This document shows positions 8,920 to 17,766 of a stretch of DNA of 64,000 nt, piece by piece. The first letter of the stretch is position 1, and every line of letters starts with the position of its first letter. The stretch is from contig NZ_CP084930.1 in the NCBI RefSeq assembly GCF_023822065.1, forward strand, positions 824,501 to 888,500, read 5' to 3'. A model generated the notes under the pieces. It was given only the letters and a program-made list of their open reading frames with translations, did not search any database and was not told where the DNA came from. The position numbers and the translations under genes were made by a program. Origin of the DNA: Sphingomonas morindae (lineage in GTDB: Bacteria; Pseudomonadota; Alphaproteobacteria; Sphingomonadales; Sphingomonadaceae).

Positions 8920-9678
8920 TCAGTTCCTGGTGCCACCGAAGGCCGTGTCATTCTGGCGTGCACCGGCGAAGGTGACGATCCCGGCCAGCGCGGCCGCGCC
9001 GGCGCCGAAGAAGCGGCCGTTGACCGAGCCTCCGGTGTTGCCGGCCGAGTTGCTGGCGTTGCCGCTGCTGATTACGCCGCCGTTCGTGATCGTCGCGTTG
9101 CCGATATTGACGCTGTAGGCCGCGTTCGCGATGCTGCCGGTCAGCGTCTTGGCGGTGAAGTTGGCGTTGAACGTGCCGCTCAACAAACCGCTTGCGGCGG
9201 CATAATTGTTGATGCCCTTGACCGAGTAGCTGGCGGTTCCGCTCGTGGGAACGGTCGTGCCCGTGCTTGTCCCGGCATAATAGACCGTATGATCGGTGCT
9301 GCCGGAGGTGGCATTGCCGGCCCATTCGCCGAACCAGACATCGTTGTTGGCCACCTGGGCGAAGTGGAACAGGCCGAGATTGCGATGATCGTTCGGGCCG
9401 CTGGTCGGATTGTTGATCGTGGTGACGCGGTTGCCGTCGGTCACGCCGTCATTCTTCAGATCCTGGAAGGCGACATAGTAATCTATGCCGGTCGCTTGCG
9501 CGCTGAGCCCAGCCTTTTTCGCACTCGGATGCATCGGCCCGAAGCTCGCGCTCAGACCGACCTTGTTGTGCGAGGCGTCGCTGCTGCCGCCATCCACCAC
9601 CTGCGCCTGGGCGGCGCCGGCAAGGGCAATCATCGTCACGACAGAGGTGGCAAGACGCTTGAGATTGACGATTTTCAC
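8920..9678 (-). CDS. Hemophilin-like secreted Slam-dependent barrel protein (candidate hemophore)
   Basis: 252 residues from GTG 9678, which has an excellent AGGAGA 6 nt upstream. A type I signal peptide (cleavage near AAQA/QVVDGG, residue 25) has no lipobox cysteine, so the product should be soluble, not a lipoprotein. The N-terminal half carries VWFGEWAG and His 37, 50, 98, 105 and 130. The C-terminal half is a glycine/asparagine-rich 8-strand barrel of the TbpB/Slam-substrate kind (GTFNANFTAKTLTGSI, closing DTAFGGTRN). In gammaproteobacterial hemophilins this fold binds heme and hands it to a TonB-dependent receptor. Neighbours (Slam, TonB, receptor, heme oxygenase) support that role; heme binding itself is inference. 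Confidence 0.83.
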   Translation of the reverse strand: MKIVNLKRLATSVVTMIALAGAAQAQVVDGGSSDASHNKVGLSASFGPMHPSAKKAGLSAQATGIDYYVAFQDLKNDGVTDGNRVTTINNPTSGPNDHRNLGLFHFAQVANNDVWFGEWAGNATSGSTDHTVYYAGTSTGTTVPTSGTASYSVKGINNYAAASGLLSGTFNANFTAKTLTGSIANAAYSVNIGNATITNGGVISSGNASNSAGNTGGSVNGRFFGAGAAALAGIVTFAGARQNDTAFGGTRN

Positions 9679-9792
9679 AGTACTTCTCCTGCTTGGTGAA
9701 GCACCCGATGCTTCGGGCGCCGTCATCCGGCAGTCGCCGCTCGGCCGAGCTTTGGACGTGAGGCATGGTGGCGGCTGCCGAATTGCGTGATT

Positions 9793-12700
9793 TCATAAGC
9801 GGCCGGTCAGGCTGAACCGGAGCGTCCGACCCGGCGCGGGGTTGAGCGAGCGGGTCAGCGGATCGCCGTAATAGCGATCGGTGAGATTGGTGCCGTTGAT
9901 CTCCGCGGTGAAGCGCGGGCTGATCCGGAAGCGCACATAGGCGTCCACGGTCAGGTTGGCGCCCCAGGCATAGGGCACGTTCAAGGCATAGCCATTGATC
10001 GGGTCTGCGGGATCCAGCAGACGCTCAAGGAGCGCGTTCTTGTAGCGGCTGTACCAGACGAAGCGGGGGCCGAATTCGAGCCGCCGCTGCAGCATCCGGG
10101 CGCCGAGCGTGACGTTGAGCGAATTGTCGGGCGCGGCCTGGGTGAGCAGATATCCACGGTAGAAGCCGTATTTGACGCAGTCGGGTACGCGAAATTTGAT
10201 GATGTCGGTCGTGATGGCCCGGGTGGCGTCGCACGCCTTGTTGGTCAGCACATGCGCATAGCCGAAATCGCCGAACAGCCAGCCATTGTCATAGCGGGCC
10301 TGCACCTCAAGCCCCGAAAGGATCTGCTTGGCGATGTTGGACGCCTTAAGGTGGGTGTCGCGTTCGATGACATCCGTGGTGACGTTGCGGTAGAAGACGA
10401 GCTTGAGATCGGCCTTGTGCTGATCCTGGAGGTGAAGCAGCGGCCGCAAATCCTGGATGAACGCCGCCTCGAAAGCGTGAGCATGTTCCGGCCGCAGCCT
10501 GACCGACGGATTCAAGGATTGCGAGAAGCCGATGGTGCTCTCGAAGAGGCTGGGATAGCGAGAGGCCTCGGCATAGCGGACATAGGCGCGGCTGGACTCG
10601 GTGATGTACAGGGTGGCCGATGCCGTCGGCGCCCAGTTGCGACTGGAAAGCTGCGTATCCGCGAGATTGAGCTGACGGAAAATCGTGATGGGGGATAGCG
10701 TGCAGCCGCGCGCCAGATCATATTTTGATCGGTCGTTATAGCTGCCGTTCAGGCACGGTATGTCGGCGCGACTATAGCGACCGTTCGCGTCGGCGAAGAC
10801 CGGGTCCAGATAGACCGGGAAAAGGCTCCAGCCATTGTCGGACGCCTCATAGCCCTGCGCGATCCGATCGGCTTCAGCGGCCACCGCGGCAAGCAAATCG
10901 GGGGTCGCGTCTGCGTCAGCGCCTCCATTAAGTATTCTCGCGTAGACACGCCGGCGGTAATCGGCCTGATTCTGCGTGTTGAAGTAAATGTAGGAAACAT
11001 ACCCGATCGTGGATTGCACCGAAGGTAGACTGCCGTCCTTTACGGCGTTGCGGAGGCGGTCATCATCCGAGCGGAAGCCGGCGTAGGTCGCGCCGGCGTT
11101 GAGTTTGAGGAAGCGGAACGGCCGCCATTCGCTCTTGAGATCGATACGATATTCCTCGCGGCGCCCGGATCGGTAATTGCCGCAGAAGAAGGACGCACAG
11201 GTCGTCGCGGCCTCTATCGCGGAGGCGCTCCGCGGCCGCAGCACTTCCCGCTGCCAATTGCCCTGCACCAGCAGGTCCAGGCGTGATCCCAGCTTGAACT
11301 GGTTGCTGGCGATGAACCCGAACCGATCGTTGCGCGCGCTCGCGACAGCCGTGTTGCGCAGGATCGGGTCGGTATAGGTGGCGGCGTTGGGATAGCCGCC
11401 ATTGCTGTTTGTCTCGCTGAGCGTGTGCGTGTCCCACAGACCCGCTTTCAGATCGAGCCACCATAGACCGGGCTGAAGCCGGTAATCGAGATTATAGGCT
11501 TGGGCCCGGACATGGCTGGCCGGCCACTGGATTGATCCGATCGTTCCACCCCAGCCGACGATGCGCGACGGCATGATGTCGCCATAGCTGGCGCGCGTGT
11601 CGCGGAAGCCCGCCTTGAGATCGGACACGCCGTTGATATGCCAGGCGAGCTTCGCCAGCCAGGACGAGGTTCGCGACGAGGTGTTGGTGACCTCGTTGCC
11701 CGGCAGATAGTTGAACGCCATCCGCTGAATGAAGGTACCGGGCGAGTCCGGATTGGCGTCGGCCTGCGCATAATAGCCGAAGCCGTTCTCGCCCGCGAAA
11801 TAATTGCCATGGGTGCGGTAGGCATAGGCGCCGAACAGATCGAGCCTGCCAAGCCGGCCCGCCATCGCGATCCGCGCGGCCCTGTCGCCCAGCGACAGCA
11901 GGTCATTGTCCTCGCGGGTCCGCGCCTTCACCAGGACGGCCGGGTCATTGGCGGGATAGACGAAGGAGCCCGGTGTTCCGTCCGAGCCCGGAAAGCCGGG
12001 CACCTCGTGATAATCCTTGCCCGTGAGCAGGGTCGGCCAGCGCGGCGCGGTGGAGTTGTTGCCGCCCTCGAGCTTGGCCTCGATGCCGAACGCCTGGCCC
12101 GTGCGCAGGATGTCGTCCGCGTCGAGCGTGCGGATGATCACCGCGCCGCCGATCGCGCCATCCACCCCGCGCTCGGAGACGGGGCCTTTTTGCACCTGGA
12201 TGCCCGAGATCAGATTGGGATCGATATAGGCGCGGTTGCTCGCGCCGTTATAGCCGCGCCACACGGTCAGCGCCTGTTCGGTCCCGTCGACGATCACGGG
12301 CACGCGGCCGGGGCCGGAGATGCCGCGCACGCTGGGGTCGATCGCACCGCCATTGCGCGCGTCGCCGCTATAGACGCCGAGCATGCCCTTGAGCACGTCC
12401 GACGAGGTCACGCCCTTGTAGCGCTCGACCTCGTCCTTTCCCATATAGGTCGTGGTGGTGTCGCGATCGTAGATATCGTCGTGGCCGCGTGCGTCGCGCG
12501 CCGCTCCGGCGGTTGCCGCGCCCGGCTCGCCGCCCTCGATATGCAGCGGACCCGTGCTGATCGTGCCGGCGGCGGCCGGTCTCTCGGGCGCGACGGTGAC
12601 GATCCCGCCCTTGATGCGGCCTGCATAGCCCGTGCCGGCAAGCAGCCGGGCGAGCGCTTGCGGCGCCGAAAGCAGGCCGGACACCTTGCCGCTCCGCGCG

Positions 12701-12933
12701 TCGGCCGGCACGGCCGCATCGATGCTGACCTGAAGACCCGATTGCGCGCCGAACGCGGCGAGCGCGCTTTCCAGCCGCTGGGCCGGAATTGCGAACCGGC
12801 TTTGCCCCGCCTCGCCCGGCGCGGTCGCGGCGAGCGACGGCAGCGCCCATCCCGCCAGCGCCACGGCAGCCAGCATCCGCGTGCGCCGCCGGCGATTACC
12901 CCCTGTTCGAAAAGCCTTTGCCCCCTTGTCCAC
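9793..12933 (-). CDS. TonB-dependent heme receptor with N-terminal STN signalling domain
   Basis: A 1046-residue outer-membrane receptor. A basic signal peptide (to about 36) is followed by an STN/secretin-like domain (about 46-117: RFAIPAQRLESALAAFGAQS, ending GGIVTVAPE). The plug (about 155-275) contains VPVIVDGTEQ and VQKGPVSERGVDGAIGGAV. The rest is a long barrel ending PGRTLRFSLTGRL. The segment RYPSLFE...NPSVRLRPEHAHAFE is positioned like the FRAP/NPNL region of heme receptors, and His residues there could contact heme. The STN domain normally talks to a FecR anti-sigma factor, yet none is encoded here. It lies between the sigma-factor gene and the hemophilin-like gene. Confidence 0.92.
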   Translation of the reverse strand: MDKGAKAFRTGGNRRRRTRMLAAVALAGWALPSLAATAPGEAGQSRFAIPAQRLESALAAFGAQSGLQVSIDAAVPADARSGKVSGLLSAPQALARLLAGTGYAGRIKGGIVTVAPERPAAAGTISTGPLHIEGGEPGAATAGAARDARGHDDIYDRDTTTTYMGKDEVERYKGVTSSDVLKGMLGVYSGDARNGGAIDPSVRGISGPGRVPVIVDGTEQALTVWRGYNGASNRAYIDPNLISGIQVQKGPVSERGVDGAIGGAVIIRTLDADDILRTGQAFGIEAKLEGGNNSTAPRWPTLLTGKDYHEVPGFPGSDGTPGSFVYPANDPAVLVKARTREDNDLLSLGDRAARIAMAGRLGRLDLFGAYAYRTHGNYFAGENGFGYYAQADANPDSPGTFIQRMAFNYLPGNEVTNTSSRTSSWLAKLAWHINGVSDLKAGFRDTRASYGDIMPSRIVGWGGTIGSIQWPASHVRAQAYNLDYRLQPGLWWLDLKAGLWDTHTLSETNSNGGYPNAATYTDPILRNTAVASARNDRFGFIASNQFKLGSRLDLLVQGNWQREVLRPRSASAIEAATTCASFFCGNYRSGRREEYRIDLKSEWRPFRFLKLNAGATYAGFRSDDDRLRNAVKDGSLPSVQSTIGYVSYIYFNTQNQADYRRRVYARILNGGADADATPDLLAAVAAEADRIAQGYEASDNGWSLFPVYLDPVFADANGRYSRADIPCLNGSYNDRSKYDLARGCTLSPITIFRQLNLADTQLSSRNWAPTASATLYITESSRAYVRYAEASRYPSLFESTIGFSQSLNPSVRLRPEHAHAFEAAFIQDLRPLLHLQDQHKADLKLVFYRNVTTDVIERDTHLKASNIAKQILSGLEVQARYDNGWLFGDFGYAHVLTNKACDATRAITTDIIKFRVPDCVKYGFYRGYLLTQAAPDNSLNVTLGARMLQRRLEFGPRFVWYSRYKNALLERLLDPADPINGYALNVPYAWGANLTVDAYVRFRISPRFTAEINGTNLTDRYYGDPLTRSLNPAPGRTLRFSLTGRL

Positions 12934-13210
12934 CAGTGATCGCCCCCTTTGTCACGCCGTGATGACCGAAACTGCTATTGCAATTCAATCGCACGTCTAT
13001 GACGAGCCGGGCCGGAGGTTTTCCGGGAGAAAATGCGCAGCCGCCAGGGCCGCGCAGTGGACGCTGACGATCCTCAGCCAGGGTGTGGGCGGCCGCACGT
13101 CGAGCGTGTCGGCTCGGCCACGGCCCGGCACGACGCGGGTGCCAAGCGCCACGAGCCGGACCATTTCCGGCCTTCTCGCGCCGGGCGTCCATACGCCCTT
13201 TCCGGCGCCA
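12934..13210. other. Intergenic region between ECF sigma factor and receptor, no anti-sigma gene seen
   Basis: This stretch carries no convincing gene. Minus-strand readings give only short, compositionally odd peptides with none of the FecR features (no W/H-rich DUF4880 start, no FecR domain). It includes an AT-rich patch at 12971-12990 containing the palindrome ATTGCAAT, unusual in this GC-rich DNA and a plausible promoter or iron-regulator site for the receptor gene. Confidence 0.4.
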
Positions 13211-13726
13211 TCAAGGCGCGCGCCGTAGGGCGCGCCGGCACCGCTCGAGCCCTTCGACCACCAGTTCGTGCGCCCTGCTCTTCGAGATCGACAGGCGCGC
13301 CCCGATCTCGACCAGCGTGACGCCCTGGATGCGGTGCATCTCGACCGCCCGGCGCATGCGCTCCGGCATGGCCGCCATCGTCTGCCGCACGAGGTCCAGC
13401 TCCTCGCGGGCGACGATGGCCGCCAGCGCGCTCGGATCGCCGCTTGGCGACGCCTCGGCAGCGCCACCAGGATCCGCCTGAAAGAGCCGCTGCTCGACGG
13501 CTGTGCGGCGGCTGCGGTCGATGACGAGGTTCCGGACGATGCGGCGCAGATATCGTTCGGGTTCGGCAAGCGGCCGCGTGCCGGAGACGGCGTTGAAGAG
13601 CAGCCAGGCTTCCTGGATCAGGTCTTCGGCCTCGGCGCGGTCGCCCATCCGCGCGGCGGCATAACGGATCAACCCGGGTCGCTGATGGAGGAAGATCTGC
13701 GTCAAGTCCCGGCGCCGCGCCACCAC
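13211..13726 (-). CDS. FecI-type ECF RNA polymerase sigma factor
   Basis: A 171-residue ECF sigma factor. Region 2 has AAARMGDRAEAEDLIQEAWLL and RYLRRIVRNLVIDRSRR. Region 4 has LVRQTMAAMPERMRRAVEMH and GVTLVEIGARLSISKSRAHELV. These match the FecI/iron-starvation group that responds to ligand-loaded STN receptors. It is the first gene of the heme cluster, oriented toward the receptor, and probably drives the receptor and downstream genes. The partner FecR is not nearby. A palindrome resembling a Fur site lies 50 bases upstream. Confidence 0.9.
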   Translation of the reverse strand: MVARRRDLTQIFLHQRPGLIRYAAARMGDRAEAEDLIQEAWLLFNAVSGTRPLAEPERYLRRIVRNLVIDRSRRTAVEQRLFQADPGGAAEASPSGDPSALAAIVAREELDLVRQTMAAMPERMRRAVEMHRIQGVTLVEIGARLSISKSRAHELVVEGLERCRRALRRAP

Positions 13727-13775
13727 CGAAACGCCCCCTATCGCCTCGACCCCGTCTCGATGGACAATGCCGTTC

Positions 13776-13790
13776 TGCGAACGAGTCGCA
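13776..13790. promoter_or_regulatory. Candidate Fur-like operator upstream of the ECF sigma gene
   Basis: TGCGAACGAGTCGCA has 5-bp inverted arms (TGCGA/TCGCA) around a 5-base centre and lies about 50 bases before the sigma-factor start. Its shape resembles 7-1-7 Fur-type sites, which would give iron repression at the top of the cascade. Prediction by eye only. Confidence 0.3.
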
Positions 13791-13952
13791 ATCCGCCATT
13801 TCCACAGTGTCGGGCTTAAGGGGAGGAGCGCTGCTCTCCCGTGCGCGGTTCAGGCCGTCGGACGGGCGGCAGGTGGCGCCTGCTCGCCCGCTCTCCGGTC
13901 GATCGATCGCGCGGGATCGGCCGGCAAACGCCGCCCGGGCGCCTCGCCCCCG

Positions 13953-15776
13953 CTATCGCGCGAACAAGACCCGGTCCTTGAAGTGCAGATCCTCGGGATC
14001 GAAGAATTTATGCGCCCATGCATCGGATGTTCCGAGGAACCAGCCTGCGGACACCGCCGCCTGCTGCTTCAGCGCGGGCGGCCGCACATTGGCCTTGGCC
14101 TTCGGGCCCTTCGCCGTACTGTCGAGAAAGTTGAAATGATCGATCAGCCCGATCGCCTCGATGGCGAAGACCGTCGCAACATCGCTGTCCCGGATCGCGA
14201 GCAGATTGTCGCCGTTCACCTGTTCGCCCTTCAGCGCCAGGTTGGATGATCCGCAATACACCACGGGATCGGCACCGTTGAAGCCACAGACCACGAACTT
14301 GTGGTGGATCTGATGGCCCACACCGGAGATATTGCGCACCTGGTTGAAGGGCGGCGGAAGCTGGGTGTTGACCGGCTTGCCCGTGACGATCACCCCGGTC
14401 GCGCTGCCGATGGGGTAGAGGGCGATGCCTTTCGGATCGTCGGAAATGCCGAAGCTGAAGACCGATTGGCTTTCATGCAGCGCGGTCAGCGCATCATAGA
14501 CGGGGTTCTCGGACCCGCCGTCCAGCTCCATGACCGCGAACAGCACATTGCCGAGTCCGTCCGCGACCGTCTCCTCCGCCTTGATCCGCGTCACCAGCCC
14601 GTCGAGGATGGACCGCGCCTCGGCCTCGTCATGCGGCGAGAAGGTGATCGTGGTCTTCGGCAGATCGGTTGCTTCGAACGCATAGGGCCGGGTGGCGAAG
14701 GCCGATTTGGCGAAGGCCGCGGCGTGCACCCCATCAGTCCACGCCTCCTCGAACACGGCCGCATAGGTTTTGGCGACATCATCGTCGGTAAAGACGAGCA
14801 CATGATTGGAATTCACGTAGAGGCCCGTCACCGAGAAGTTGGTCGATCCGGTGAGAACCTTGAAGGGCACGCCACCGCGCGCGAGAATGAACACCTTGTC
14901 GTGCGCGTACCGGCCGAAATGGCCGCGTTTGATCCGCTCGTCCCCGGCGCGCGCAGCGAACAGGGCGGCGAATTGATCCTCGGGCTTCGAGCCGTTTTTG
15001 TCGTGATGCAGGGCAGCGTCGTCGAGGATGATCCGGACCCGGCCCTTGGCGCCAAGATCGAGCAGCGCGCTTACCAGATCGGGCTCGTTCAGATCATAGG
15101 CGAAGATATCGAGCGAGAGGCTCTCGTCCTTGCCGACATCCTGCAAAAGATCGAAAATCAGCGTTCGTGCCGTGAACCCCGACCAGGCATATTGCTGCGC
15201 ATAGGTGAAAGTCTCACCCTTGGCATTCGCGCCACAGACCTGGCTGGTGTCGAACTGAAGCGCGGCATTCTTCGGGCGGATGAGCGCGCTCAGCCCGAAA
15301 TGGCGGACGAACGCCTGCGATTGGGTGAAGCCGCGCGTGAAGCCGAGCGCGAGCTTGCCCTTCACGAAGGGCGCGACCTCGATCTCCGCGCTCGCCGTGA
15401 GGCCGGCGTCGAGCGGCTGGAGCGACCCGCGGCCGTCGAAATAGCGCGGCGTCACCGCGTAGCGATAGGTGCCGAAGGCCGGCTCCAGCCCCTGATGCAC
15501 CTGCCCCGGAACGTGGATCCAGCGGAACTTGTGGATGGGCGCGTTGATCGTCGAGAAGGCCGACTCGGTTGGCTCCTGCGCGTGATCGCCCGGTTGCTCG
15601 AAGCGGAGGTTGTTCTGGAGATAGTAAGAGGGCTGACCGGGCGGCGTGACCTGAATGGTGAAGCCGGCGAGATTGTGCTGAGCCGCTTCGGACGCAAGAT
15701 CGAAGGCGAGAAGCGTCTTGGCGTCACCGCGATGGGCCACCAATATCGTAGGGCCGTTTTGCGCACGAACCTTCAT
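13953..15776 (-). CDS. Phospholipase D-like domain protein, two degenerate HKD motifs
   Basis: A 607-residue protein with no evident signal peptide. Two PLD-type half-sites are visible: HDKVFILA with GSTNFS about 17 residues later, and HHKFVVCGFN with GSSNLA. The His and Lys of each HxK are kept, but the usual Asp four residues after Lys is absent in both. The N-terminal 200 residues look like a beta-rich accessory domain. PLD-superfamily members include phosphodiesterases and nucleases; the activity is not predictable here. It stands alone on the minus strand, 226 bases from the sigma factor. Confidence 0.75.
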   Translation of the reverse strand: MKVRAQNGPTILVAHRGDAKTLLAFDLASEAAQHNLAGFTIQVTPPGQPSYYLQNNLRFEQPGDHAQEPTESAFSTINAPIHKFRWIHVPGQVHQGLEPAFGTYRYAVTPRYFDGRGSLQPLDAGLTASAEIEVAPFVKGKLALGFTRGFTQSQAFVRHFGLSALIRPKNAALQFDTSQVCGANAKGETFTYAQQYAWSGFTARTLIFDLLQDVGKDESLSLDIFAYDLNEPDLVSALLDLGAKGRVRIILDDAALHHDKNGSKPEDQFAALFAARAGDERIKRGHFGRYAHDKVFILARGGVPFKVLTGSTNFSVTGLYVNSNHVLVFTDDDVAKTYAAVFEEAWTDGVHAAAFAKSAFATRPYAFEATDLPKTTITFSPHDEAEARSILDGLVTRIKAEETVADGLGNVLFAVMELDGGSENPVYDALTALHESQSVFSFGISDDPKGIALYPIGSATGVIVTGKPVNTQLPPPFNQVRNISGVGHQIHHKFVVCGFNGADPVVYCGSSNLALKGEQVNGDNLLAIRDSDVATVFAIEAIGLIDHFNFLDSTAKGPKAKANVRPPALKQQAAVSAGWFLGTSDAWAHKFFDPEDLHFKDRVLFAR

Positions 15777-16069
15777 GGCTTCCTCCTCTCCACCTCGATC
15801 ATCTTCACGAGGTCCAGGATGGCGACGGGACCGGACGATGGATCAGCCATATGTCAGGGACATGACAGCCACTGAAGGCGAGCTTGGCGCTGCGGCATCG
15901 CCCGGTTCGGCGGAGTTGGATTGGCCCGTCAATCAGAACAAGCGTTACGCTCCGCTGCCCGCTACAAGGCTCACGCTTGGCGCCCGGAAAGCCCGTCAGC
16001 TATTAGGCTCCCCCAAGCAGCGTCTCTGTCGAACGCCGGCGTATTTTCCGAGAGGCGCACACGCCAAGA
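15777..16069. other. Gene-poor spacer between the PLD-like gene and guaA
   Basis: About 290 bases with slightly lower GC than the flanks. It likely holds the PLD-like gene promoter (TCCTCC just before its start is the minus-strand Shine-Dalgarno). I see no tRNA, hairpin terminator or credible coding sequence. Confidence 0.4.
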
Positions 16070-17632
16070 TCATTCCCACTCGATCGTGCCCGGCGGCTTC
16101 GAGGTATAGTCGTAGGTGACGCGGTTGATGCCCTGCACCTCGTTGACGATGCGCGTCGCGACGCGGGCGAGGAAGCCGGCGTCGAAGGGGTAGATGTCGG
16201 CGGTCATGCCGTCGGTCGAGGTGACGGCGCGGAGCGCGCAGACCGATTCATAGGTGCGGCCATCGCCCATCACGCCGACGGTGCGCACCGGCAGCAGCAC
16301 CGCGAACGCCTGCCAGATCGCGTCGTACAGGCCATTGGCGCGGATTTCCTCGAGATAGATGGCGTCCGCCTTGCGCAGAATGTCGCAGCGCTCCTTGGTC
16401 ACCTCGCCGGGGATGCGGATGGCGAGGCCCGGCCCCGGGAAGGGGTGGCGGCCGACAAAGGCTTCGGGCAGGCCCAGCTCGCGGCCGAGCACGCGCACCT
16501 CGTCCTTGAACAATTCGCGCAGCGGCTCGACCAGCCGCATGTTCATGCGCTCGGGCAGGCCGCCCACATTATGATGGCTCTTGATCGTCACCGAGGGGCC
16601 GCCGGTGAAGCTGACGCTCTCGATCACATCGGGATAAAGCGTGCCCTGCGCCAGGAATTCCGCGCCGCCCAGCTTGCGCGCCTCGTCCTCGAACACGTCG
16701 ATGAAGGTCTTGCCGATGAATTTGCGCTTGGCCTCGGGATCGGTGACGCCCGCCAGCCCGCCCAGGAACAGCGCCTCGGCCTCCACATGCACGAGCGGGA
16801 TATTGTAATGGCCGCGGAACAGGCTCACCACCTCGTCCGCCTCGCCCGCGCGCATCAGGCCATGGTCGACGAACACGCAGGTCAGCTGGTCGCCGATCGC
16901 CTCGTGGATCAGCACCGCCGCCACCGCCGAATCCACGCCGCCCGACAGGCCGCAGATCACCCGACGCTCGCCCACCTGCGCACGGATTTCGGCGATCTTG
17001 GCCTCGCGGAACTCGGCCATCGACCAATCGCCGGCCAGCCCGCACACATGGCGCGCGAAATTGGCGATCAGCCGGGCGCCGTCGGGGGTGTGGACGACTT
17101 CCGGGTGGAACTGCACGCCGTAGAAGCGCCGCGCCTCGTCCGCGACGATGGCATAGGGCGCGCCTTCGGACACGGCGACGGGGGTGAAGCCGGGCGGCAG
17201 GGCATCCACCTTGTCGCCATGGCTCATCCACACCTGATGCCGCTCGCCCACCGACCAGAGCCCGTCGAACAGCGCGCAGGGCTGCTTCACCTCGACATAG
17301 GCGCGGCCAAACTCGCCGCCATCGCCCGAAATCACCACCGAGCCGCCGAGCTGCGCGCTCATCAGCTGCTGGCCGTAGCAGATGCCGAGGATCGGTATGC
17401 CCGCCTCGAACAGCGCCTGCGGCGCGCGCGGGCTGGCCTCGGCCGTCACCGAGGCGGGGCCGCCCGAAAGGATCACGCCCTTCGGTCGCATGCGCGCGAA
17501 GGCCGCCTCGGCCGATTGGAAGGGCGCGATCTCGCTATAGACCCCGGCCTCGCGCACGCGACGCGCGATCAGCTGCGTCACCTGGCTGCCGAAATCGACG
17601 ATGAGGATGCTGTCGGAGGGGGTGACCGTCAT
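16070..17632 (-). CDS. guaA: GMP synthase (glutamine-hydrolysing)
   Basis: A 520-residue enzyme converting XMP to GMP with ATP and glutamine. The N-terminal class I amidotransferase has the nucleophile Cys in GICYGQQ and His/Glu in GVQFHPEV. The ATP-pyrophosphatase P-loop [10 protein letters not shown] is near residue 232. The C-terminal dimerisation domain ends in the invariant PPGTIEWE. Length is typical. It is a single gene on the minus strand, divergent from the chemoreceptor-like gene. Confidence 0.98.
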   Translation of the reverse strand: MTVTPSDSILIVDFGSQVTQLIARRVREAGVYSEIAPFQSAEAAFARMRPKGVILSGGPASVTAEASPRAPQALFEAGIPILGICYGQQLMSAQLGGSVVISGDGGEFGRAYVEVKQPCALFDGLWSVGERHQVWMSHGDKVDALPPGFTPVAVSEGAPYAIVADEARRFYGVQFHPEVVHTPDGARLIANFARHVCGLAGDWSMAEFREAKIAEIRAQVGERRVICGLSGGVDSAVAAVLIHEAIGDQLTCVFVDHGLMRAGEADEVVSLFRGHYNIPLVHVEAEALFLGGLAGVTDPEAKRKFIGKTFIDVFEDEARKLGGAEFLAQGTLYPDVIESVSFTGGPSVTIKSHHNVGGLPERMNMRLVEPLRELFKDEVRVLGRELGLPEAFVGRHPFPGPGLAIRIPGEVTKERCDILRKADAIYLEEIRANGLYDAIWQAFAVLLPVRTVGVMGDGRTYESVCALRAVTSTDGMTADIYPFDAGFLARVATRIVNEVQGINRVTYDYTSKPPGTIEWE

Positions 17633-17766
17633 GCCGCAGCGCCTAATCGCCCGTCGCGCCGCTGTCCAGCGGCGGCCATTGTGCTGCGATGCCGCATGTG
17701 CAACCCTTCCTTTACCCTATTCCCCTAATCTCCCCAAAATCCTTTGAAAAACGGATATTTGCCAGC

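Noticed and set aside
11638..12939. 433-aa plus-strand open frame opposite the TonB-dependent receptor
   Set aside because: Arg/His/Gly-rich shadow of the receptor gene, with no protein-like pattern; the receptor on the other strand is unmistakable.
12997..13569. 190-aa minus frame that might have been a FecR anti-sigma gene
   Set aside because: Mostly overlaps the sigma factor in another frame; no FecR domain, no membrane helix, ends in a non-protein-like tail.
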